Part shown: one piece after another, positions 9,223 to 16,493 of the stretch
Position numbering within the stretch: the stretch's first letter is position 1
Layout: the number at the start of each line of letters is the position of its first letter
Assembly (NCBI GenBank): GCA_902780405.1
Contig: CACZFI010000007.1
Span: 39,078-103,077 of the forward strand
Reading direction: 5' to 3'
DNA: 64,000 bases
Source: an uncultured Lachnospiraceae bacterium
GTDB taxonomy: Bacteria > Bacillota > Clostridia > Lachnospirales > Lachnospiraceae
Made by a program: the position numbers and the translations under genes
Notes under the pieces: generated by a model
Told to the model about the DNA's origin: nothing
Database searches by the model: none
What the model saw: the letters and a program-made list of their open reading frames with translations, nothing else

Positions 9223-11763
9223 ATGAAATATAAGAACAGATTCTTCGCAAGAATCATAGTGACAATGCTTACCATGGTGCTTGTCTTTACCGGAGAGAGC
9301 ACGTTGCTTTCCCGTGCGGGATATGATGACACACAGATATCTGCAGCAACCGAAACGGATGCGGATCCGCAGGTAGAGACGGTGGTTGGGCAGACGGAGT
9401 ATCCGACGGGACTTGCGCCCGCTATGGAAGGCGTTGCTGATTTTTCCGATATATCTGCGCCCTCCAAATCATCTACTACAAGTAGCTTAAGATTACAGGG
9501 GAGTTCTGCTCGCCTGCTTGCAGGAAGAGACTGGTCAAGCTACAGCGGCAATTACTGCTACAACAATTTCACGGACGCCGAGAAGGCGCTTTATGATGCC
9601 TTAAAGCAGACTTCGGACCGGCTGATCAACGGGACAATGGATTGTACTCAAACAGCTGTCAGAATGGGAAGTGAAACTGTTTACGTGTATTTGTATACGG
9701 ACGGTCTTTGTGCCTATGAGGGTATGACCTCCGAGCAGGCCAATCTGATCGCATGGTATTTTTATTACAACAATCCGCAGTATTATTTTTATAAAAACAC
9801 TGTGATCAGCGGAACTCTGGGTGATGGTTCCACGGTTGTGACGATCGGCGTATACGACGAATTTGCATCCGGAACCGACAGGGCTGCAGCGACTACAGCT
9901 GTAGCTGCAAGGATGGACGCAATCGAGGCACAGCTTGATCCTTTAATTGCAAATTGTACGGACGATTTAGCGAAGGAAACGGTCATCCACGATTACGAAT
10001 TGGAACGATTGGATTATAAGGAAGGAACCCTTGATCAGTCCGTTTACACTGCATTGATACCGGATGCGACTACGGGAAAATACTATACGGTTTGTGCAGG
10101 GTACAGTAAGTTTTTTGCAATGTATGCAAATCACTATGGCCTTAGTGCGGTGATTGTTACAGGTACAGGACGTGGTGAAAACCATGCGTGGAACAGGGTG
10201 AATATAAGCGGGAATTGGTACAATGTGGATACCACATGGGACGATCCGAACAGCTATACCTATTTCAATAAATCAGACAGCACATTTTTGACAAGCAGAC
10301 ATGTTCCCGGACCGGATAGTAGCGGAGATTCCATAGGCGATTATCACGAGTGGTTGCCGACTTGCTTGAGTGATTCCGTGGGTTGTGGGAATTGCGGAAG
10401 TAACCGGGCACCTACCGTTTCCAGAATTGAAGCAACCTGTGTGAGTGATGGGTCTATTACTTATACATGTGAGGAATGCGGGCAGTCTACGGTGGTTCCA
10501 ATCGCAGCCAAGGGACACGCTTCCGATGGGGGCAAGGTAACGAAAGCACAGACATGTACGGAGGACGGCGTGAGAACTTATACCTGTACCAGAGAGGGCT
10601 GCGGCGAAGTGCTTAGGACCGAGACGATTTCAGCACCCGGACATTCGTGGAATTCCGGCGTGGTAACGAGGGTAGCTACAACGACATCGACGGGTGTAAA
10701 AACCTATACATGTACCGTGTGCAAGGCAACAAAGACCGAGCCGATTCCCAAGGTGACCGTTCCTGCGGCATCCGTGTCCTACATAACGCATATTCAGAAT
10801 ATCGGATGGGAGAGCGCATACCGCGTGGACGGTGCTGTCTCCGGAACCAGCGGAAGAAGTCTTCGCCTTGAGGGAATCAGAATCAAAGCTGCAGGCAATT
10901 CGAACCTGGGCGTGCAGTATACGACACATTGTCAGGATTACGGCTGGCTTGCGTGGTCCGCAAACGGTGAGATGAACGGTACCGAAGGCGAGTCCAAGCG
11001 TCTTGAGGCGATCATGATCAATCTGACCGGCGCGGACAAGGATCTGTATGATATCTATTATCGCGTGCATGCGCAGAACATCGGATGGATGAACTGGGCG
11101 AAAAACGGTGCGCCCGCAGGTACCGCGGGGTACGGATACCGCCTCGAGGCGATCCAGATCCAGGTGGTCCAAAGAGGTGCGTCTTATGATGCGGCCAAGG
11201 GCGGAATCAAGAGTGTATCCGCCGATGCCTACAGAGACAAGAATCACGGCGGTACGCCGGTGGTTTTAAACAGTTCGATCCCGAATCTGTCTTATCGGAC
11301 GCATGTCCAGAATGTGGGATGGCAGGCATGGAGAACAAACGGCGCATTTTCCGGAACCAGCGGAAGGAGTCTCAGGCTCGAGGGCATCAATATCAAACTG
11401 ACCAACAAGGACTATACGGGCGGGATCAGATACAAGACTCATATCCAGAATATCGGCTGGGAGAATCAGTGGCGCACGGACGGAACCATGTCCGGAACCA
11501 GCGGAAGGAGTCTCAGGCTGGAAGCCATCGATGTGGAACTCTACGGTGAGATTGCATCCTATTATGATATCTATTACCGCGTGCATGCGCAGGATGTCGG
11601 CTGGATGGGCTGGGCGAAAAACGGCGCACATGCCGGAACCGCGGGATACGGAAGACGCCTCGAGGGTATTCAGATCGTGCTTGTAAAGAAGGGGGCTGCA
11701 GCACCGGCGCAAGCCTATGGCGGTATTCAGTCGATAACCGCTAAACCGTATGTTTGGAGATAG
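9223..11763 (+). CDS. Secreted transglutaminase-like protein with clostridial hydrophobic-W repeats
   Basis: The ATG at 9223 is preferred over GTG 9214 because GAGGTG precedes it with good spacing. The 846-residue product starts with a basic stretch and a hydrophobic helix, a signal peptide or anchor. A transglutaminase-like core follows, with a likely triad Cys291 (VCAGYSKFF), His321 (ENHAWNRV) and Asp336 (NVDTTWDDP). Next come three CxxC-type repeats ending in GH (about 400-510), which may bind metal. Six ChW repeats close the protein, with motifs such as GWMNWAKNG and GTSGRSLRLEGI. ChW modules are thought to mediate cell-surface or carbohydrate contact. Enzyme versus scaffold role is open. 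Confidence 0.85.
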   Translation: MKYKNRFFARIIVTMLTMVLVFTGESTLLSRAGYDDTQISAATETDADPQVETVVGQTEYPTGLAPAMEGVADFSDISAPSKSSTTSSLRLQGSSARLLAGRDWSSYSGNYCYNNFTDAEKALYDALKQTSDRLINGTMDCTQTAVRMGSETVYVYLYTDGLCAYEGMTSEQANLIAWYFYYNNPQYYFYKNTVISGTLGDGSTVVTIGVYDEFASGTDRAAATTAVAARMDAIEAQLDPLIANCTDDLAKETVIHDYELERLDYKEGTLDQSVYTALIPDATTGKYYTVCAGYSKFFAMYANHYGLSAVIVTGTGRGENHAWNRVNISGNWYNVDTTWDDPNSYTYFNKSDSTFLTSRHVPGPDSSGDSIGDYHEWLPTCLSDSVGCGNCGSNRAPTVSRIEATCVSDGSITYTCEECGQSTVVPIAAKGHASDGGKVTKAQTCTEDGVRTYTCTREGCGEVLRTETISAPGHSWNSGVVTRVATTTSTGVKTYTCTVCKATKTEPIPKVTVPAASVSYITHIQNIGWESAYRVDGAVSGTSGRSLRLEGIRIKAAGNSNLGVQYTTHCQDYGWLAWSANGEMNGTEGESKRLEAIMINLTGADKDLYDIYYRVHAQNIGWMNWAKNGAPAGTAGYGYRLEAIQIQVVQRGASYDAAKGGIKSVSADAYRDKNHGGTPVVLNSSIPNLSYRTHVQNVGWQAWRTNGAFSGTSGRSLRLEGINIKLTNKDYTGGIRYKTHIQNIGWENQWRTDGTMSGTSGRSLRLEAIDVELYGEIASYYDIYYRVHAQDVGWMGWAKNGAHAGTAGYGRRLEGIQIVLVKKGAAAPAQAYGGIQSITAKPYVWR

Positions 11764-11850
11764 ATGAGACGTGATATGACAGGATTCATTCGCTGTGCAG
11801 ACAGTACCCATGTGATCGTTGCGTGCAAGCAATCAGGACTTTGGTGTGCG

Positions 11851-11879
11851 TTGACTTTCTGCACCGAAGGGTATATAAT
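11851..11879 (+). promoter_or_regulatory. Promoter of the antitoxin-like RNA
   Basis: TTGACT at 11851-11856, a 17-base spacer and a perfect TATAAT at 11874-11879. No plausible protein start with a ribosome binding site lies just downstream. The expected transcript enters the 3' end of the minus-strand toxin ORF, as an antisense RNA would. Confidence 0.75.
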
Positions 11880-11885
11880 ATGCTT

Positions 11886-11986
11886 ACCAGGCAAGTCGGA
11901 AGGTGAGTCTATTTCACCCAACCCGGCGAATCAAAGCTTTATTAGAAAAGCCGTTCTACTTTTCCGAGTTGAGGCGGCTTTTCTTA
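11886..11986 (+). ncRNA. Predicted antisense antitoxin RNA of a type I toxin-antitoxin pair
   Basis: A transcript from the promoter at 11851-11879 should begin near 11886 and end after the hairpin at 11944-11984, giving about 100 nt. Its 3' part is fully complementary to the last codons of the toxin ORF on the other strand. Its 5' part carries TTCACCCAACCCGG (11913-11926), whose TCACCC can pair with GGGTGA at the toxin ribosome binding site. Thus it could block translation as well as form a duplex. The RNA ends are inferred; no expression evidence is available. Confidence 0.6.
11944..11986. terminator. Shared (bidirectional) hairpin of the toxin-antitoxin cassette
   Basis: The 10-bp stem AGAAAAGCCG (11944-11953) / CGGCTTTTCT (11975-11984) has a 21-base loop. 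It gives TTTTCTT on the plus strand and TTTTCT on the minus strand, so it can end both convergent RNAs. The toxin stop codon lies inside the loop. Confidence 0.6.
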
Positions 11987-12066
11987 TGCTCAAAAATCTT
12001 TTCTACTATGTCAAAAACCAGCTTTCCAGCAGATAATATGACCATGAGAATTTCATATATGCTCAT
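11956..12066 (-). CDS. Small holin-like toxin (type I toxin-antitoxin), candidate
   Basis: A 36-residue minus-strand ORF. Its product begins MSIYEILMVILSAG, continues with a short amphipathic/hydrophobic segment (KLVFDIVEKIF) and ends in a charged tail (EHKKSRLNSEK). This matches the pattern of putative holin-like toxins: one membrane helix opening with a YE motif, then a basic tail. AGGGAGGG at 12075-12082 lies 8 bases ahead. An ATG six bases further upstream is too close to that site. The leader is about 60 nt, with CATAAT as a likely -10 at 12135-12140. Predicted action is membrane depolarisation when unrepressed. The family call is by pattern only. Confidence 0.6.
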   Translation of the reverse strand: MSIYEILMVILSAGKLVFDIVEKIFEHKKSRLNSEK

Positions 12067-12248
12067 AAGCATCACCCTCCCTTTCAGGCTCGGGTTGGGT
12101 GAACAGCGCGCCTCCCGACCCGCCGGGTAAGCACATTATGGTATTGAAAATGTTGGGTATTCTTGCACGACAGTACAGAAATATCTGAGCAATAGAATCA
12201 TATCAAATCTTTGTTTTGATTTCAAGTTGTCCTGTTTACATTTTTTAC

Positions 12249-12277
12249 TTTACATGTTTATTAATCAATGATACAAT
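12249..12277 (+). promoter_or_regulatory. Promoter of the 12331 membrane-protein gene with candidate operators
   Basis: TTTACA at 12249-12254, 17 bases, then TACAAT at 12272-12277. Flanking it is a perfect 10-bp inverted repeat, ATTTCAAGTT (12219-12228) and AACTTGAAAT (12309-12318). AAGAAAACTTG also occurs twice (12283-12293 and 12304-12314), 21 bases apart. The repeats are natural candidates for binding by the nearby Xre-type regulator. Confidence 0.6.
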
Positions 12278-12330
12278 ATGTAAAGAAAACTTGGCATTAC
12301 GACAAGAAAACTTGAAATGGAGGGGTTGAT

Positions 12331-12738
12331 ATGGATCAAAACAATTTACAAAACACACCACCGCAGATGGTTCCTGGCGGAGGGATCGCAACCTATTATC
12401 AACAGCCGCAAATGAGTTCGTTTATAAAAAAAGGAGATGAGGACTTTCCGGTATGGGCGCTCTATGTATCTGTGGCCGGATTATGTATGCTTTGTTTTGG
12501 AAGATTGATCGCCTTGATTTTGGCTTGTATAGCGAATCAACAGGTGAAGGAATATAGTTTGTCTCATAAACAACTTGTCGGGAAGGCAAAGGCTACTGCA
12601 TCGTGCGCATCAATCGTGATTTTTTTATCGGTTATTATGATTGCAACAGCGATTGTATTCTATATGCTCTATGGTGTGATCATTTTCGGAAACAGTTCAA
12701 ATATCGGCAATGCGCTGAACAATACCGGAATGCGTTGA
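12331..12738 (+). CDS. Small membrane protein, DUF4190-like
   Basis: A 135-residue protein with a Gln/Pro-rich cytoplasmic N-terminus (PPQMVPGGGIATYYQQPQM) and two strong hydrophobic helices (about 47-67 and 92-118). They are separated by a loop containing ANQQVKEYSLSHKQL. The helix-loop-helix pattern resembles DUF4190-type proteins. GGAGGGG precedes the start. It is the first gene of the AT-rich islet and lies behind the operator-like repeats. Its function is unknown. Confidence 0.7.
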   Translation: MDQNNLQNTPPQMVPGGGIATYYQQPQMSSFIKKGDEDFPVWALYVSVAGLCMLCFGRLIALILACIANQQVKEYSLSHKQLVGKAKATASCASIVIFLSVIMIATAIVFYMLYGVIIFGNSSNIGNALNNTGMR

Positions 12739-12804
12739 TGAATTGTCGCATTGAAGAAGGATTTGTAGTATAATTGACATAGTATATTTGGAAAGGAACT
12801 CGGT

Positions 12805-13143
12805 ATGACAAAGGAAGAAATTCTTGCGATTGCGCAGGAACAGGATGGATACGATGAGAGAGAAATCTCTATTGATGATCAGAATGACAGTAGCGCGCTT
12901 GATGTTTCGCTTGCTCTTTGTGTTGCAATCGCTGCAATCAAGATATTCTGTTTCAGAACCAATCCTTATGATGTCTTTGCGATAGAGTACATAGCGCTTG
13001 CAACAAAAAAGCATAATGACTGGAAAAAACTGCATAGAACAAAGGATTTGTATCTGTCGATTCTTCTTTATATCTCAGGTTTCTTTTGTCTGCTAGCATT
13101 CTTGATTTGGAGCGTAGGTAAGAAAAACCATCATGAAGAATGA
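12805..13143 (+). CDS. DUF6442-like small membrane protein
   Basis: A 112-residue protein beginning MTKEEILAIAQEQDG, like the opening of DUF6442 proteins, which commonly sit beside a small Xre regulator. Two hydrophobic stretches (about 33-48 and 85-103) suggest a membrane protein. AAAGGAA lies ahead of the start, and a TATAAT at 12769-12774 without a good -35 may add a promoter. Its end overlaps the regulator gene by 11 bases, so the two are coupled. The family name is from memory of the pattern. Confidence 0.7.
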   Translation: MTKEEILAIAQEQDGYDEREISIDDQNDSSALDVSLALCVAIAAIKIFCFRTNPYDVFAIEYIALATKKHNDWKKLHRTKDLYLSILLYISGFFCLLAFLIWSVGKKNHHEE

Positions 13144-13342
13144 ACTTGTTTTGCAAAACCGTTTGCGCGTAGCACGAGCTGAAAAAAAGATATCACAGGG
13201 AGAACTGGCGAAGATGGTTGGTGTCTCCAGACAGACGATTTGTTCAATTGAGACAGGTCAGTTTTGCCCTACAGCAAAACTGGCCTTGCTTCTTTGCCTT
13301 GCACTTGATAAGAAGTTTGAGGATCTGTTTTTCTTCGATTAG
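13133..13342 (+). CDS. Xre/Cro family transcriptional regulator
   Basis: A 69-residue protein that is almost only a helix-turn-helix of the HTH_3 type: NRLRVARAEKKISQGELAKM, VGVSRQTICSIETGQ, then the closing helices LALLLCLALDKKFEDLFFF. Such proteins usually bind operators near their own operon. The start lies inside the DUF6442-like gene, and the NERD-AAA gene starts 8 bases after its stop. It may control the islet through the repeats at 12219-12318. Confidence 0.9.
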   Translation: MKNELVLQNRLRVARAEKKISQGELAKMVGVSRQTICSIETGQFCPTAKLALLLCLALDKKFEDLFFFD

Positions 13343-13350
13343 GGGGAGTT

Positions 13351-15750
13351 ATGAATTTTAAGAACTTCAAAGAATTAATCTATCAGATGATTCTTGGGAA
13401 TCCCTCGTTGCCGTACAATAAAGATAAAATTGATAAGGAAGGGCTTGGCGTATATGGTGAGGATTTGACAGAGGATCTTTTACGTACTTATGTGCCGGGC
13501 TATTTTAAGATTATCAGAAATGTAATTCTTCCAATCGGTAATACCGCCACCGAAATAGATATCCTAATGATCCACGAGAAAGGCGTTTTCGTTTTTGAGA
13601 GTAAGAATTTCAGTGGCTGGATCTATGGAGATGAGGATCAAAAGAATTGGACGCAGACCTTTCGGAACGGAACGAAGAATGCCTTTTATAATCCTGTAAA
13701 ACAAAACCGGACACATTGTGATGCAATTCAAAAGTTGACCGGGGTACCGGAACAGTATCTGATGTCTTATATTGTGTTCTCTGAACGTTGCGAACTTAAG
13801 AAGGTTCCGGATAACAGAATGTGCCTTACAATCATTAAGCGCGATGAACTGCTCTACGAAGTGGAAAAAGACCTTTCGTTCCGTGATGCTGTTTTTTCGA
13901 GAGAGATGGTTGATTCGTATTACGCTGGTTTTGAAAGCTTTTTGCATGATGAGGATTTGAAGCGTGTGCACGCAGAACGCATAAAGAAAAAGAACCAAGA
14001 AACAGATGATGAGAGTACATGGACTCTTGAAAACGAATCGAAGCTGTTTGCAGAAGGGTTTAGTGAGTTTGTGAAGCTCTTTGGAGGACTGGCGTTTGAT
14101 TCGGATCGAAGAACAGTGGACAAAGCACAAAAGTCTCACAAGAAAGATGATCAGAAAAAAGCTGAGGACATAGAAATAACGGAGATAAGGAATGCCGGTG
14201 ACACTGTAAAGAACGAACCTGAACCGATAGGAGGAAGTGTAGAAATGTCGGAAGAGAATAGTATCCAAAACGACAATGCAGATTTGAAGGCAAAGCTTGA
14301 TGAGGCCTATAAAAAGTTTACTCAGAATCTTTGCGATTTGAATTGGGACAATGAGCAGAAAAACAGAGAAAGAATCGAACGATATGAGATTACTGAAAAG
14401 ACAACATCTATTACGCTTTATGATGCAACGCTTTTAGGAATCAACGAGTTGGGAGAAAAGACGGAGGTACGAACAGATCGTTTCACAATGTCTATTTGCA
14501 AAGACGGCGTTGAATGTGAATCCTTGAACAGGAGCTTTCGACCTTTGGGGGATTTCAGAATAAAATTAAAGTATACGTGTGATGAAGATGTCTATGAAAA
14601 AGAATACAATCTCAAATATTTGAAGTGGAAAAGACTTCCTTTCGGCACAAACTGTGCTGTTTATATGATTGACGAAAAAAGCAAGAGTAATTCAATATGT
14701 ATAACATTGGCAAATGAGATTGATCGCCAGAATCTATGCCTTTTTATATGGCTGTTGACAGTTAATAACATTTTTGATAAAGAGGGCAAGAAAAGGGAGG
14801 ATAAGATCAACAAACCTTTGTCATCGCCATCCGGCAGCTTGTTTAATAATGCCTTTAACGATAGTTTTAGTTCGATTAATAATCTCTTCGGTGGTGGGAG
14901 TATGTGGACATCACCTCCTAAGGGTGAGAGTAAACCTACCAGATTTGAAGGAGATCCATTTAAAGAACTGGAGTCTCTGATTGGTATGGATTCTATTAAA
15001 GAAGACGTACGCGAACTTGCTAATTTCGTAAAGATGCAACAAGAACGTAAGAAACAGGGTTTGAAACCGGTTCCTTCTTCTTTGCATCTGGTATTTGCGG
15101 GTAATCCGGGAACCGGTAAAACGACGATAGCAAGAATACTTGCCGCAATTTACAAAGATATCGGAGTTTTATCCAAGGGACAGATGGTGGAAGTTGACAG
15201 GGGGGCCTTGGTTGCGGGATATGTTGGACAAACAGCAATCAAAACAAAAGAGAAGATTAAAGAAGCGATGGGCGGAGTCCTTTTCATTGATGAAGCATAT
15301 ACACTTGCTAAAGATTCGGAGCAGGATTTTGGCCAGGAAGCGATTGATACAATCCTGAAAGCCATGGAGGACCATCGTGACGAATTTATTGTTATTGTCG
15401 CCGGTTATCCGGATTTGATGGAGAAGTTTATTTCATCAAATCCCGGGTTGCAGTCGCGCTTCAATAAATATATCAACTTCCCTGATTACAACGGTGAAGA
15501 GATGATGCGCATATTTGAGAGTATGTGCGAGAAGTATGAATATATTCTGGATGAGAGCGCAAAACAAAAGGCGCGAGAGTGCATAGATATTATTATGGAA
15601 AACAAGGGGCCAAACTTTGCAAACGCTCGTATGATGCGAAATGTTTTTGAAAGTATCATTACTAAACAGTCGAGCCGAATTGCCGGGAAGGATTGTACCA
15701 AAGAAGATATGACGAGAATTACAGCTGAAGATTTTGAAGGATTATTCTAA
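13351..15750 (+). CDS. NERD nuclease-like domain fused to a CbxX/SpoVK-type AAA+ ATPase
   Basis: A 799-residue fusion. Residues ~30-180 form a NERD (nuclease-related) domain: GVYGEDLTEDLL, then the endonuclease-like core E68-x-D70 and ESK at 83-85 (VFVFESKNFSGWIYG). Residues ~210-330 are charged and probably flexible; ~330-480 form an unrecognised domain. From ~537 an AAA+ module of the CbxX/CfqX group follows: Walker A GNPGTGKTT near 584, Walker B GVLFIDEAYTL near 643, then sensor and arginine-finger regions (GYPDLMEKF, SRFNKYINFPDY). Base composition is more AT-rich than its neighbours. Nucleic-acid processing is likely; a defence role is possible but not shown. Confidence 0.85.
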   Translation: MNFKNFKELIYQMILGNPSLPYNKDKIDKEGLGVYGEDLTEDLLRTYVPGYFKIIRNVILPIGNTATEIDILMIHEKGVFVFESKNFSGWIYGDEDQKNWTQTFRNGTKNAFYNPVKQNRTHCDAIQKLTGVPEQYLMSYIVFSERCELKKVPDNRMCLTIIKRDELLYEVEKDLSFRDAVFSREMVDSYYAGFESFLHDEDLKRVHAERIKKKNQETDDESTWTLENESKLFAEGFSEFVKLFGGLAFDSDRRTVDKAQKSHKKDDQKKAEDIEITEIRNAGDTVKNEPEPIGGSVEMSEENSIQNDNADLKAKLDEAYKKFTQNLCDLNWDNEQKNRERIERYEITEKTTSITLYDATLLGINELGEKTEVRTDRFTMSICKDGVECESLNRSFRPLGDFRIKLKYTCDEDVYEKEYNLKYLKWKRLPFGTNCAVYMIDEKSKSNSICITLANEIDRQNLCLFIWLLTVNNIFDKEGKKREDKINKPLSSPSGSLFNNAFNDSFSSINNLFGGGSMWTSPPKGESKPTRFEGDPFKELESLIGMDSIKEDVRELANFVKMQQERKKQGLKPVPSSLHLVFAGNPGTGKTTIARILAAIYKDIGVLSKGQMVEVDRGALVAGYVGQTAIKTKEKIKEAMGGVLFIDEAYTLAKDSEQDFGQEAIDTILKAMEDHRDEFIVIVAGYPDLMEKFISSNPGLQSRFNKYINFPDYNGEEMMRIFESMCEKYEYILDESAKQKARECIDIIMENKGPNFANARMMRNVFESIITKQSSRIAGKDCTKEDMTRITAEDFEGLF

Positions 15751-15778
15751 AACGTATGGCTTGCAAATCAAAAGACTT

Positions 15779-15821
15779 GATCGTCGCAGGAATTGTTTCT
15801 TGCGGCGATTGTTGCGTTAAG
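15779..15821 (+). other. Two hairpins in the gap after the NERD-AAA gene
   Basis: An 11-bp stem (ATCGTCGCAGG / CTTGCGGCGAT) is followed by a smaller GTTGC / GCAAC hairpin. There is no proper T-run, so it would be a weak terminator at best. The rest of 15751-15910 shows no gene. It marks the end of the AT-rich islet. Confidence 0.45.
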
Positions 15822-15913
15822 CAACGTTAGGCTGTGCTGCGTATGTCAATGTTGCAGGCTGCGAATTGAACCGTTGGTTAGGAAGGCGGAACAGAGGGAT
15901 TGTACATGCGTCG

Positions 15914-15943
15914 TTGTGTACGGCAAGCGCGTTATGATATAAT
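15914..15943 (+). promoter_or_regulatory. Promoter immediately before the PAP2 gene
   Basis: TTGTGT at 15914-15919, 18 bases, and TATAAT at 15938-15943 with an extended TG. The start site would fall at about 15950, essentially on the ATG at 15951. Confidence 0.6.
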
Positions 15944-15950
15944 ATGCGAT

Positions 15951-16493
15951 ATGACCGAATTTGATTTTTCCATCCTAAACTGGATACAGGACCACCTCCG
16001 ATGCGGATTTTTGGATGCGGTGATGCCGAAGATTACGGTTCTTGGAACTGCGGCAGCTTTGTGGATCGTCATCGGCCTGGCGTTGCTGATGAAACCGGCA
16101 ACGCGGCGTACTGCAGTCTTACTTTTTATCGCGCTGCTTACAGCACTGCTTGTCTGCAACCTGACTTTAAAGAATCTTGTGGCAAGAGACAGACCCTGCT
16201 GGATCAACAAGGATATGATCCTGCTTGTGAAAAGTCCGAAGGATTATTCCTTCCCGTCGGGACATACGGCGATGAGTTTCCTTTCGGCAACGGTGCTCAC
16301 AAGACTGGGTAGGAAAGCCGGTGTGGCTGCGTTTGTTGTAGCGACGTTAATCGCTTTTTCGAGATTGTATCTGTATGTACATTTTCCTTCGGATGTGGCG
16401 GCGGGGGCGCTGATCGGAACAATGATCGGTGTTCTCGTACTTGCGGGGAATCGATGGATTGAAAAGAAAAAAGAAGTACGGGGTGAAGTATGA
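15951..16493 (+). CDS. PAP2 family membrane phosphatase
   Basis: A 180-residue membrane protein read from ATG 15951 (MTEFDFSILNWIQDHL), a typical PAP2 opening; the frame is open to 15900 without support. The three PAP2 motifs are visible: KNLVARDRP, YSFPSGHTAM and SRLYLYVHFPSDVAAG. The conserved Lys, Arg, two His and Asp are all present. It should remove phosphate from lipid phosphates such as undecaprenyl pyrophosphate or phosphatidate. It has about five helices. The next gene overlaps by 4 bases. No ribosome binding site fits; see the promoter just before the ATG. Confidence 0.88.
   Translation: MTEFDFSILNWIQDHLRCGFLDAVMPKITVLGTAAALWIVIGLALLMKPATRRTAVLLFIALLTALLVCNLTLKNLVARDRPCWINKDMILLVKSPKDYSFPSGHTAMSFLSATVLTRLGRKAGVAAFVVATLIAFSRLYLYVHFPSDVAAGALIGTMIGVLVLAGNRWIEKKKEVRGEV

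Larger units (their letters stand above)
11874..12140. repeat. Imperfect inverted repeat framing the toxin-antitoxin cassette
   Basis: The left arm (11874-11926) and the reverse complement of the right arm (12091-12140) share the -10 box, TGCTTACC, a GTCGG-AGG block and TTCACCCAACCCG in the same order. Both convergent RNAs therefore start with similar leaders. It may be an inverted duplication of a promoter-leader unit; a small mobile element is the alternative. Confidence 0.7.

Noticed and set aside
11764..12036. A 90-residue plus-strand open frame over the toxin-antitoxin region
   Set aside because: It has no ribosome binding site, crosses a promoter and a terminator hairpin, and reads as random sequence.
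11874..12140. Riboswitch or miniature transposon
   Set aside because: The inverted repeats include promoter -10 boxes and leaders on both sides of a credible toxin ORF, and there is no duplicated target site. A mobile origin cannot be fully excluded.
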